A stretch of DNA of 64,000 nt from Lachnospiraceae bacterium (GTDB taxonomy: Bacteria > Bacillota > Clostridia > Lachnospirales > Lachnospiraceae). The translations under genes and the position numbers were made by a program. The stretch spans positions 1-64,000 of the forward strand of contig JAUNCZ010000009.1 in assembly GCA_030526405.1 (NCBI GenBank). The letters are read 5' to 3'. Within the stretch, counting starts at the first letter, position 1, and every line of letters begins with the position of its first letter. The notes beneath the pieces are model-generated. The model was not told the origin of the DNA. It saw only the letters and a program-made list of their open reading frames with translations, and searched no databases. This document shows, piece after piece, positions 16,169-24,564 of this stretch.

Positions 16169-18547
16169 ATGGTTGAACAGATGGAAAAAAGAGAGATTCG
16201 GATCTCAGTGCGCACCCTGGTGGAGTTTCTTCTGCGAAGCGGAGACCTGAAGGGGGGAAGCAGTACCTGGCGGGATAAGGAAGCCATGCAGAAGGGCAGC
16301 AGGATCCACAGAAAAATTCAGAAGAAAATGGGCAGCGGCTACCGGGCAGAGGTGTCTCTGAAGCACAGGATGGAACGGGAGGAGTATGTCCTGGTTCTGG
16401 AGGGGCGGGCAGACGGCGTCCAGACTGATGAGGAGGGAATCCTCATCGATGAGATCAAGGGAGTCTATGCAGATGTCCGTGAACTGCAGGAGCCCTATCC
16501 TGTGCATCTGGCCCAGGCAAAATGCTATGGCGCCATCTACCTTCTCCAGCACAGCGAATCGAAGATACGGATCCAGATGACCTACTGCCAGATGGAAACG
16601 GAGGAAATCCGCCGTTTTGTACAGCTGTATCAGAGAGAGGAGCTGGAACAGTGGTTTGAGGAGCTCCTTGACAGCTACCACTGCTGGGCCCTGCTGCAGG
16701 TGTTCTCCAGAAAAGAGAGAAATGCCTCCATGCAGGCACTGGAATTTCCCTTCCCCTACAGAGCGGGACAGCAGCAGCTGGTGGGGGATATCTACCGCAC
16801 GATTCTCCGAAAGAAACAGCTCTTTGTGCAGGCCCCCACCGGGGTGGGAAAAACCATGTCTGCAGTGTATCCCGCCGTCAGGGCCTTGGGGGAGGGACTG
16901 GGAGAGAGGATCTTTTATCTCACAGCAAAGACCATCACCAGAACGGTGGCAGAGGAGGCATTTTCCATTCTGAAGACCAGGGGACTGAAAATTCGCAATA
17001 TCACCCTCACGGCAAAGGAAAAGCTCTGTGTCTGTGAGGAGGTGGAATGTGATCCGGAGGTCTGTCCAAGAGCAAAGGGCCATTATGACAGGGTGAATGA
17101 AGCGCTGTACAGGATGCTGACGGAGCAGGATCGGTATGACAGGGAGACCATTCTCAACTACAGTGAACAGTTTTCCGTGTGTCCCCATGAGCTGCAGCTG
17201 GATCTGACACTGTTTATGGACGCGGTGATCTGCGATTACAACTATGCCTTTGATCCCACTGTGCGGCTGAAGCGGTTTTTCTCTGAGGGCAGTACTGCCG
17301 GAGAGAATATTTTTCTCATTGATGAGGCCCACAATCTGGTGGAGCGGGGTCGGGAGATGTTCAGTGCCTCCCTGGTGAAGGAGGAGGTACTGGCGGTGAA
17401 GCGCAGAGTGAAAGGGCTGTTTCCGAAGGTGGAAAAGGCACTGGAGCGGGTAAACCGGATTTTGCTGGCATATAAGCGTCAGTGTGACGGCACCACGGAG
17501 CTGGAGCACATCGGGGATCTGATCCTGGCGGCCATGAATCTTGCCGGGGTAATGGATGAGATGATGGGAGAGGTGAAGGATGGGCTTCTTCGGAAGGAAC
17601 TGCTGGAATTTTACTTTTCTCTCCACAGTTTTCTTGGCATTGCAGACCTGCTGGATGACAGGTATGTGATCTACGGAGGATATCTGACCGGAGGAGATTT
17701 TATGATTCGGCTGTTTTGTGTGAACCCTGCAGGGAATCTCCAGAAATGCATGGATACCTGCCGCAGCACCATTCTGTTTTCTGCCACCCTTTTGCCTGTG
17801 CGATATTACCAGAAGATGCTCAGCGGCAGGGAGGACGACTATGCCGTCTATATTCCATCCCCCTTTCCGATGGAAAACAGACTTCTGACCATAGGTACGG
17901 ATGTCAGCAGCCGGTATACAAGAAGGACACCGGAGGAATTCAGGCGGATTGCTTCTTATATAGAAAAGACCTTTCGGGCAAGGATGGGGAATTATCTGGT
18001 ATTTTTCCCCTCCTATGCCATGCTGGAGGCGGTGAAGGAGGCGGCACAGGAGCTGCTGCAGGATGTACTTGACTCCGGGGCTTTGGCGCTGTACTGTCAG
18101 CACTCCTCCATGACAGAACAGGAGAGAGAGGAGTTTCTTCAGGCCTTTTCAGAGGAAAAGGATCAGGGCTGTCTTGGCTTCTGTGTGATGGGTGGAATCT
18201 TCGGGGAAGGAATTGACCTGACAGGAGAGTCCCTGATCGGTGTGATCGTGGTGGGGCCGGGTATTCCCCAGATCGGAGAAGAGAGGGAACTGCTGAAGAA
18301 GTATTATGACAGAGAGGGCAGCAATGGCTACGACATTGCCTATCGTTTTCCCGGGATCAACAAGGTGCTGCAGGCAGCAGGCCGTGTGATCCGAACCCAG
18401 GAGGATAAGGGTGTGATCCTGCTGTTGGACGACAGGTTCCGGAATACAGACACCAGAAGTCTTTTTCCGGCGGAGTGGTGGGACTGCAGTGTCTCCACCT
18501 TGGGAAACATTGAAAACAGACTTCTTGAGTTCTGGAAAAAAGTATAG
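16169..18547 (+). CDS. XPD/DinG-type helicase with N-terminal PD-(D/E)XK-like domain
   Basis: 792 residues from ATG 16169 (GTG 16163 is an alternative; AGGTAGG precedes). The N-terminal 180 residues show a RecB/Cas4-type nuclease pattern: LEGRADGV, IDEIKG, then QAKCYGA. The rest is a superfamily 2 helicase: Walker A APTGVGKT (about 222-229), six cysteines between 287 and 355 including CVCEEVECDPEVC and SVCP that probably hold a 4Fe-4S cluster as in XPD, DEAH at 385-388, and C-terminal motif VLQAAGRVIRTQEDKG. Predicted 5'-3' DNA helicase/nuclease for repair. The MITE copy lies 30 bases upstream and may affect its expression. Confidence 0.88.
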   Translation: MVEQMEKREIRISVRTLVEFLLRSGDLKGGSSTWRDKEAMQKGSRIHRKIQKKMGSGYRAEVSLKHRMEREEYVLVLEGRADGVQTDEEGILIDEIKGVYADVRELQEPYPVHLAQAKCYGAIYLLQHSESKIRIQMTYCQMETEEIRRFVQLYQREELEQWFEELLDSYHCWALLQVFSRKERNASMQALEFPFPYRAGQQQLVGDIYRTILRKKQLFVQAPTGVGKTMSAVYPAVRALGEGLGERIFYLTAKTITRTVAEEAFSILKTRGLKIRNITLTAKEKLCVCEEVECDPEVCPRAKGHYDRVNEALYRMLTEQDRYDRETILNYSEQFSVCPHELQLDLTLFMDAVICDYNYAFDPTVRLKRFFSEGSTAGENIFLIDEAHNLVERGREMFSASLVKEEVLAVKRRVKGLFPKVEKALERVNRILLAYKRQCDGTTELEHIGDLILAAMNLAGVMDEMMGEVKDGLLRKELLEFYFSLHSFLGIADLLDDRYVIYGGYLTGGDFMIRLFCVNPAGNLQKCMDTCRSTILFSATLLPVRYYQKMLSGREDDYAVYIPSPFPMENRLLTIGTDVSSRYTRRTPEEFRRIASYIEKTFRARMGNYLVFFPSYAMLEAVKEAAQELLQDVLDSGALALYCQHSSMTEQEREEFLQAFSEEKDQGCLGFCVMGGIFGEGIDLTGESLIGVIVVGPGIPQIGEERELLKKYYDREGSNGYDIAYRFPGINKVLQAAGRVIRTQEDKGVILLLDDRFRNTDTRSLFPAEWWDCSVSTLGNIENRLLEFWKKV

Positions 18548-18600
18548 AAAACACTCCTGAGAAGGATGTCGTTCATCGATTTCTTCTCAGGAGTGTTTTT
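18548..18600. terminator. Bidirectional terminator between helicase and deoR genes
   Basis: Perfect 17-bp stem (18548-18564 / 18583-18599) with core CACTCCTGAGAAG/CTTCTCAGGAGTG, T run on one side and A run on the other. It serves the convergent helicase and DeoR genes. Confidence 0.93.
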
Positions 18601-18630
18601 TGTCTTGCTATGTTCCAAGAAGTCTCTGAT

Positions 18631-19395
18631 TTAAACAATGTCCAGTGGGACTTCCTTTTCTTCTGCCAGTTGACGATTTTCCGGGGAAATACCATTGTCT
18701 GTAATAATGCGTTCTATTCTTGCCAGAGGAGCGGCGACCATGACATAGCCCCCTCCGAATTTAGAACTGTCCACCAGGAGATAAATCTGGTCTGCCACAT
18801 CCAGAATTGCCTTTTTGACCTGAAGCTGCGGAGTTCCGATTGATGTAATACCCACATCAAAATTGACACCATGAGCACTGATGAATGCTTTGGATGCCTT
18901 AAAATTGGAGAGCATGGATACGGCCAATTCGCCCATGGCAGCAGGGAGTTTTCCACCAATCTGACCACCAAGCATAAACAGCGTAACATGGGAGCAGGCA
19001 GAAAGAATCACGCTGACAATCAGAGAATTTGTTATAACAATCAGGCTTTTTTCGGGATGGTTTTCGATTTCTTTTGCCAGATAATAGTTGACAGAAGAAT
19101 CATCCAGAATAATGGTATCTTCATTGTTAATGTAGAGAAATGCCTGATGGGCTATTCTTTTCTTAGCTTCGGGATTTTTTGTGATATTTCCGGGAATCAT
19201 GGAAAGTGATATGGAAGAATCTTCTTTCACAGCACCTCCATGTATTCTTTTCAGTAATCCTTTATTTTCCAGTTTCTGGATATCGTTTCGGATTGTAACT
19301 TCTGAACAGCCAAGTTCAGCGCTGAGTTTACTGACTCTTACCTGTCCTTCGGATTCCAGTTTCTGGAGAATATATTCAATTCTAGTTTCACCCAT
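18631..19395 (-). CDS. DeoR-family sugar-metabolism repressor
   Basis: 254 residues. N-terminal winged helix (VSKLSAELGCSEVTIRNDIQKLENKGLLKRIHGGAV, about 20-57), then a DeoRC sensor domain with the ISUCOT-fold pattern (DDSSVNYYLAKEI, VITNSL, GGQIGG, VDSSKFGGGYV). DeoR proteins sense phosphorylated sugars and repress adjacent catabolic operons. It is transcribed away from the PdxA2 operon across a 391-bp spacer carrying repeated AACGAAA boxes, its likely operators. The effector may be a threonate- or erythronate-phosphate. Confidence 0.92.
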   Translation of the reverse strand: MGETRIEYILQKLESEGQVRVSKLSAELGCSEVTIRNDIQKLENKGLLKRIHGGAVKEDSSISLSMIPGNITKNPEAKKRIAHQAFLYINNEDTIILDDSSVNYYLAKEIENHPEKSLIVITNSLIVSVILSACSHVTLFMLGGQIGGKLPAAMGELAVSMLSNFKASKAFISAHGVNFDVGITSIGTPQLQVKKAILDVADQIYLLVDSSKFGGGYVMVAAPLARIERIITDNGISPENRQLAEEKEVPLDIV

Positions 19396-19786
19396 AATCT
19401 GTAACCTTTCTGCTTAAATATATGTTTTCTATTGTTTTTAGTATGTCTTTTCTCTGTATCTTTTCTCAGTATCCTTGCTCATATTGTAACATAATTAAGT
19501 AAAAAAAATAAAGAAAAAGAAACAAAAAACAAAACGAAAGATAAACGAAAGTAAAATAAAGTGAAAAATACTTTCGTTTTATAAGCGTTATGCACAAGAG
19601 GAATGATGAAAACCTATACATAATGCAAGAAATGCTAAAAAACTGAAGAAAACAATTGATTTTCACAACGATTATGGTTACTATATAAACAGAAACGAAA
19701 TGATAACGAAAGAAAACGAAATAAAACAAAAGGAAAAACGTAATCATTTTTGCTTTCGGAATACAATGCAGAATAGGGAGGAATGA
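19396..19786. promoter_or_regulatory. Divergent regulatory region with AACGAAA operator repeats
   Basis: Very AT-rich. AACGAAA boxes occur at 19533, 19544, 19694, 19705 and 19715, with an inverted CTTTCGTT at 19571-19578. Starts within each cluster are 10 or 11 bp apart, one helical turn, as expected for a protein bound along one face of DNA. The right-hand cluster lies just past a candidate -10 (TATATAA, 19682-19688), where binding would block transcription of the PdxA2 operon. The promoter is less certain than the repeats. Confidence 0.75.
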
Positions 19787-20806
19787 ATGATGGATACTAA
19801 ATTCAGACCAGTAACAGCTATTACAATGGGAGATCCTGCAGGAATCGGACCAGAGATTGTAGTTGGAACAATGCTCAGCAAAGAGATTCACGAGTGCTGT
19901 AAGCCTTTTGTAATCGGAAGTATTGCAATTATGGAGCGTGCAGCAAAAATTCTTGGTGTGGAACTGAAATACAACAAGATTACAGATCCTTCTGAAGCTA
20001 AGTACGAGTATGGTGTTGCAGATGTGCTTGAAACCGGTGACTATGATACAGATTCTATTGTCTGGGGTGAGGTTCAGGAGCTGGCAGGCAGAATGTCCAT
20101 CGACTGGATTATGAAATCCATTGAACTTGGAATGGCAAAAAAAGTGGATGCAGTATCAACAGCGCCAATTCACAAAAGAGCAATCAAACTTTGTGGGGTG
20201 AAACAGCCGGGACATACAGAAATTTATCAGGATGAAACAAATTCACCATATGCACTGACAATGTTTTCCTGCCATAAGCTGAGAGTGTTCTTTGTAAGCC
20301 GTCATATGTCTCTGGTGGATGCATGCCGTTATGCCACAAAAGAGAGAGTACTTGAGGATGTAACAAACATTGATAAAGAACTCCGTAAAGTTGGAATCGA
20401 GAATCCACTGATTGCAGTTGCTGCGCTGAATCCACATGGTGGAGATAACGGACTGTTTGGTACAGAGGAAATTGATGAACTGATTCCGGCGGTGAAAGCT
20501 GCACAGGAAAGGGGCATTAATGCTGTGGGACCATGTCCGGCAGATTCGGTATTTAACATTGGAAAATCCGGAAAATATGATGCGATTCTTTCACTGTATC
20601 ACGATCAGGGACATATTGCATGCAAGACACTTGACTTTGAGAAATCTGTAACTTTGACATTTGGACTTCCCTTCATCAGAAGTTCTGTTGATCATGGAAC
20701 AGCATTTGACATTGCAGGAAAAGGAATTGCAGGTTGTGTCAGCCTGATCGAGTCAACAAAGGTTGTGGCTGAGTACGCAGCAAAACAGCACGAGAAAAGT
20801 CTGTAA
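19787..20806 (+). CDS. pdxA2: PdxA2-type 4-phospho-D-threonate dehydrogenase
   Basis: 339 residues of the PdxA family. It shows ITMGDPAGIGPEI at the N terminus, the metal/substrate histidines in PGHTE and LYHDQGHI, and the C-terminal VDHGTAFDIAGKG. True PdxA acts in vitamin B6 synthesis, but here the partner is a DUF1537 kinase. In that setting the family oxidises and decarboxylates 4-phospho-threonate or -erythronate to dihydroxyacetone phosphate. GGGAGG (19776-19781) precedes ATG 19787 and ATG 19790; either may be the start. First gene of the sugar-acid operon. Confidence 0.88.
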   Translation: MMDTKFRPVTAITMGDPAGIGPEIVVGTMLSKEIHECCKPFVIGSIAIMERAAKILGVELKYNKITDPSEAKYEYGVADVLETGDYDTDSIVWGEVQELAGRMSIDWIMKSIELGMAKKVDAVSTAPIHKRAIKLCGVKQPGHTEIYQDETNSPYALTMFSCHKLRVFFVSRHMSLVDACRYATKERVLEDVTNIDKELRKVGIENPLIAVAALNPHGGDNGLFGTEEIDELIPAVKAAQERGINAVGPCPADSVFNIGKSGKYDAILSLYHDQGHIACKTLDFEKSVTLTFGLPFIRSSVDHGTAFDIAGKGIAGCVSLIESTKVVAEYAAKQHEKSL

Positions 20807-20855
20807 TTTTACTGGGAAAAAGAAAGAAGACTATTATTTATAGGGGGAAAATAAG

Positions 20856-22214
20856 ATGCCTTTAATTGGTGCCGTAGCAGATGATTTAACTGGAGCAACC
20901 ACTACTGGTGTGCTTCTTGCAAGATCAAAAGCAAGAACAGCTGTTTATTTTAATGAAACAGCAGCACAGAATGCTAAGGATGCGTCTGCACTTGATGCAA
21001 TCCTCATCAGCAGTAACAGCCGTCCGTTAAAGCCGGCAGAAGCTTATGATAAAGTGTACTCTGCAACCACTGCACTGTTAAAGATGGGCGTTAGATACTT
21101 TACAAAACGCATCGATACCACCCTTCGTGGTGGTGTCGGCGTTGAGATTGATGCTATGTTGGATGCAATTGAGAAGGATGGTGTAAAAGACACCATTGCA
21201 ATTGTTGTTCCGGCAATGCCTCAGTCCCGCAGAATCCTTGTGGGAGGGTATTCTGTAATTGATGGTACAGCGCTGATCAATACACCAGTGGCTCAGGATG
21301 TAAGAACACCGGTTTTTGAGAACTATATCCCAAGACTGATTGATGGTCAGAGTCGCAAGAAAGTTGGTCTTGTTGAACTTGGAACAGTTCTGAAGGGTGT
21401 AAATGACATTAAACGTAAGCTGAAAGCCCAGAGACAGGATGGTTGTGAGATTATCGTAGTGGATGCCATTACTTTGGAGGATGTTGAAAAGATTGCGAAT
21501 GCCTGCGTGGAGCTGAAATGGAATGTTCTGGCAGTGGATCCGGGTCCTTTTACAGCCAAACTTGCCTATTGCAGGGGACTGATCCGTGAGGAGGAGCCGA
21601 ATATTCCGACAGAAACTCTGGATGGAACCGGTAAGACAGTTCTCATTGCAGCAGGAAGTGCAAGTCCTATTACAAAGAAGCAGATGGCAGTTCTTACAGA
21701 GGATGAGAGACATAAGCGCATTTCTGTTGATCCGATTCCACTGATCAATGGCGGAGAGGATGCTCGTCAGGAAATTGTTAAAGCGGTGGTTGAAGGAGTA
21801 AAACTCATTGAAACCTGTCAGCCAAGAGCAATCCTGTTCGAGACAGCTCTTCACGGAACACTTCTGAATCTGGATGATGAGGATGAGAAACGCGGATACA
21901 GAGGTGGACAGAGTGCAGATAACATCAATGCCTGTCTGGGTGAGATTATCAAACAGATGCTTGAAAAAGTGGGCAGAGAGAAAATTGCAGGTCTTTACAC
22001 CACAGGTGGCGATACAATGGTGAATGTCTGTACAGCGCTGGGTGTTCAGTGCCTGGAGGTTGTGGATTATGTCATTGCCCAGACTGATGTGGGACGTATG
22101 CTCGGAAACGAGTATGAAGGAATGCCCATTGTTGGTAAAGGCGGTCTGACAGGCAATAATCAGACTGCATGTGATATTGTGGATCGTCTCTTCCGTGAGG
22201 CAACAAGAAAATAA
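20856..22214 (+). CDS. DUF1537 four-carbon acid sugar kinase (DtnK/OtnK-like)
   Basis: 452 residues. It has the N-terminal IGAVADDLTGATTTG signature, a middle substrate-binding domain and the C-terminal nucleotide domain with LYTTGGDTMVN and GKGGLTGN. DUF1537 proteins phosphorylate D-threonate or D-erythronate at O4. With PdxA2 next door this is the first step of the path to dihydroxyacetone phosphate. GGGGGAAAATAAG precedes ATG 20856. Threonate versus erythronate cannot be decided by eye; the absence of the DenD/OtnC/OtnI genes favours threonate. Confidence 0.87.
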   Translation: MPLIGAVADDLTGATTTGVLLARSKARTAVYFNETAAQNAKDASALDAILISSNSRPLKPAEAYDKVYSATTALLKMGVRYFTKRIDTTLRGGVGVEIDAMLDAIEKDGVKDTIAIVVPAMPQSRRILVGGYSVIDGTALINTPVAQDVRTPVFENYIPRLIDGQSRKKVGLVELGTVLKGVNDIKRKLKAQRQDGCEIIVVDAITLEDVEKIANACVELKWNVLAVDPGPFTAKLAYCRGLIREEEPNIPTETLDGTGKTVLIAAGSASPITKKQMAVLTEDERHKRISVDPIPLINGGEDARQEIVKAVVEGVKLIETCQPRAILFETALHGTLLNLDDEDEKRGYRGGQSADNINACLGEIIKQMLEKVGREKIAGLYTTGGDTMVNVCTALGVQCLEVVDYVIAQTDVGRMLGNEYEGMPIVGKGGLTGNNQTACDIVDRLFREATRK

Positions 22215-22246
22215 TCACAGAGATAGGTTTTTAGGAGGATGAAATA

Positions 22247-23254
22247 ATGAGTGAAAACAAAAAGAATTTTGATTTGAATCTGTTGAACAAGATGAAAGCC
22301 CTTCCAGGTGGACTGGTAATCATTCCACTGGTAATTGCTGTAATCTTAGCAACCGTCTGCCCATCTGTATTTCAGATTGGTGGTTATGTAACTGCACTGT
22401 TCTATGATGGAAATGCATGTATGATGGGTCTGTTCCTGATTCTTTGCGGTTCATCTATTAATATCAGACAGGTTGGTCTGCCACTGTATAAAGGTGTTGT
22501 AATGACCGGTATCAAATTTGTTCTTGGTGTTGTTTTAGGTCTGACTGTTGGAAAAATCTGTGGACCAGCAGGTTTCCTGGGTCTGACACCATTTGTACTG
22601 ATTGCTGCAATCACAAACTCCAATGGATCTCTGTACATTTCCCTTTCTTCTCAGTTTGGTAATGCTACAGATACCGGAGCAATCTCTATCCTGTCCCTGA
22701 ACGATGGTCCTTTCTTCACACTGATCGCTCTTGGTGCAACAGGTCTTGCAAATATTCCGCTTGATAAACTGGTAGCTACAATCGTTCCTCTTCTGATTGG
22801 ATTCATCTGGGGAAATCTTGATGCTGAGTTCCGTAAATCATGCTCTATTGCACAGCCAATCGTTACTTTCTTTATGACAATCTCTATCGGATCAAAAACA
22901 GATATCTCCACCATTATCACAGCAGGTGCTTCCGGTATCATTCTTGGTCTGATCTCTGCAGCTACAGCAGTAATTTTCTTCTTTGTATTCAATCTTCTTC
23001 TTCCAAAGAAAGAGAGAAATGCAATGGGTGCTGCAATCGGTACAACAGCTCTGAACTCTGCTATGACTCCTGCAGCTGTAGCTGAGGCTGATCCAACAAT
23101 GGCTGAGTTCGTTCCTATGGCAACTGCACAGTGTGCAACAGCTTCAATTATTACTCTGTTCCTGTGTCCGTTCATCACTGCATTCTTTGATAAGCTGATG
23201 AGAAAAGCACAGAAAGGAATCTATTCTCCAGAGGGATGGGCATATCAGAAATAA
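22247..23254 (+). CDS. KdgT-family sugar-acid permease
   Basis: 335 residues, almost entirely hydrophobic, about ten membrane segments. Family landmarks are MKALPGGLVIIPL near the N terminus, ITNSNGSLYISLSSQFG and LNDGPFFTL in the middle. KdgT proteins import 2-keto-3-deoxygluconate with protons; in this operon the substrate is more likely a four-carbon sugar acid. TTAGGAGGATGAAATA precedes ATG 22247. Confidence 0.88.
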   Translation: MSENKKNFDLNLLNKMKALPGGLVIIPLVIAVILATVCPSVFQIGGYVTALFYDGNACMMGLFLILCGSSINIRQVGLPLYKGVVMTGIKFVLGVVLGLTVGKICGPAGFLGLTPFVLIAAITNSNGSLYISLSSQFGNATDTGAISILSLNDGPFFTLIALGATGLANIPLDKLVATIVPLLIGFIWGNLDAEFRKSCSIAQPIVTFFMTISIGSKTDISTIITAGASGIILGLISAATAVIFFFVFNLLLPKKERNAMGAAIGTTALNSAMTPAAVAEADPTMAEFVPMATAQCATASIITLFLCPFITAFFDKLMRKAQKGIYSPEGWAYQK

Positions 23255-23334
23255 TCGCAGAATGATGCGTACAGTATCTGTTTTGAAACTACTGTTTATG
23301 AGGCCAGCTGAATACAGCAGTGGCAGGAGGGAAT

Positions 23335-23838
23335 ATGAACACTTGCGTTAATGTAAAAATGAAAGCGGCTTATATCTACGATCTGCTGCTGTTCCATGTA
23401 TACTCAAAATTTTCTGGATTTCTTGTGAATCTTTTGGGATTAACAGTATTGATTATCGGAGGTTTGCGACTGGGAAAAGGTGATCTGACTCTGCTTCAGG
23501 CATCGTTGTATGTAATAGGTGGAATGTTTATTCTTGCCTATACACCATTTACGTTGAAACGTCAGGCAAAACGGATGATGAAAAATATGAAATATGAGAA
23601 CGAGCTGGCATATAGATTTGACCATGATGGTATTCATGAAAATCTCAGTGGAGGAAAGGAAACCTGCTATGCCTGGGAACAGATAAAGAAGGCTATAGCA
23701 ACTCCAAAAACCATTTCTTTCTATATTACAGAAACAGATGCATTGATTATTCCAAAAGAATGTTTTGGAGACACATTTGGTCCGATCATGAATCTGGTAA
23801 TCCAGCACATGACAATGGACAGAATTTATATCAGATAA
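23335..23838 (+). CDS. YcxB-like membrane protein
   Basis: 167 residues from ATG 23335 (GGAGGG at 23327). Two adjacent membrane helices (about 24-45 and 57-75), then a soluble tail with FDHDGIHENLSGGKETCYAWEQIKKA and YITETDALIIPKECF, the layout of YcxB-like (PF14317) proteins. Function unknown. Its place inside a catabolic operon, between permease and isomerase genes, is unusual and may mean a link with transport. Confidence 0.78.
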   Translation: MNTCVNVKMKAAYIYDLLLFHVYSKFSGFLVNLLGLTVLIIGGLRLGKGDLTLLQASLYVIGGMFILAYTPFTLKRQAKRMMKNMKYENELAYRFDHDGIHENLSGGKETCYAWEQIKKAIATPKTISFYITETDALIIPKECFGDTFGPIMNLVIQHMTMDRIYIR

Positions 23839-23850
23839 GGAGATCGAAAC

Positions 23851-24288
23851 ATGAAAATTGCAATCGGATGCGATCCTAATGCACAGGATGCAAAAGTAGA
23901 ACTGATCAAATTTATAGAAAGCAAGAAGCTTGGTGAGGTTACAGACTTCGGAAGCGAAGATCCAATTTACGCCAATGTGGCAATTGAGGTTGCCGAGGCA
24001 GTTGCTGCAGGAAAATATGACCGCGGTATCCTGATCTGTGGAACAGGATTAGGTGTTTCGATTGCCGCAAACAAAGTAAAAGGCGCATATGCTGCTCTTC
24101 TTTCAGATATCTATTCTGCAAAAAGAGCACGCCTCAGCAATGATGCAAATATTGCCTGCATGGGTGCATTTACAACCGGTAATAAGTTAAGAGAAGAACT
24201 GACAGAAGCGTTCCTCACAAACGAATTCGTGTCAGGATGTTCTTCACAGCCGAAGGTTGATGCATTCAGAGCATATGAATCTAAATAA
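23851..24288 (+). CDS. RpiB/LacAB-family sugar-phosphate isomerase
   Basis: 145 residues. The catalytic-base Cys63 lies in ILICGTGLGVSIAANK, with SNDANIACMGAFTTG after it. Two features of ribose-5-phosphate isomerase B are missing: the N-terminal DHAG is DPNA, and the His of HN(N/D)AN is Ser. A substrate other than ribose-5-phosphate is therefore likely. In four-carbon polyol pathways relatives isomerise erythrulose phosphates, which would fit this operon, but that is inference. Starts 12 bases after the YcxB gene with AAGGAGATCGAAAC. Confidence 0.8.
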   Translation: MKIAIGCDPNAQDAKVELIKFIESKKLGEVTDFGSEDPIYANVAIEVAEAVAAGKYDRGILICGTGLGVSIAANKVKGAYAALLSDIYSAKRARLSNDANIACMGAFTTGNKLREELTEAFLTNEFVSGCSSQPKVDAFRAYESK

Positions 24289-24564
24289 GCAATACTGATC
24301 CGGCTTCCGGAAGTCTGCTGTTTGGATTCCAGGAAATTCGGTGGTCGTTCCTCACAAACGGCTGCCGCATCTCTTGAAAATTCCATGATTTCCTACTCAC
24401 AAAGAAATCATCTCTAAGATACATTTTTGTACATGGAAAGTCAAGTGACCTGATAGTAAAAAAATGTAATCTACTCCTTCTTTGCAGGGGAGCTGTATCG
24501 TGAAGGGTATGGCTTCCCTGTAAATATAAGGAATTATTTTTTAATAAAGGGAGGTCTGAATAGA
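24289..24564 (+). other. Non-coding gap with a hairpin before the TIM-EIIA gene
   Basis: 276 bases without a gene. A 15-base stretch, CGTTCCTCACAAACG, at 24346-24360 repeats one inside the previous gene (24209-24223). A hairpin CAGGGGAGC/GCTTCCCTG (near 24486-24521) precedes AT-rich sequence without a clean T run. No confident promoter seen. Confidence 0.5.
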
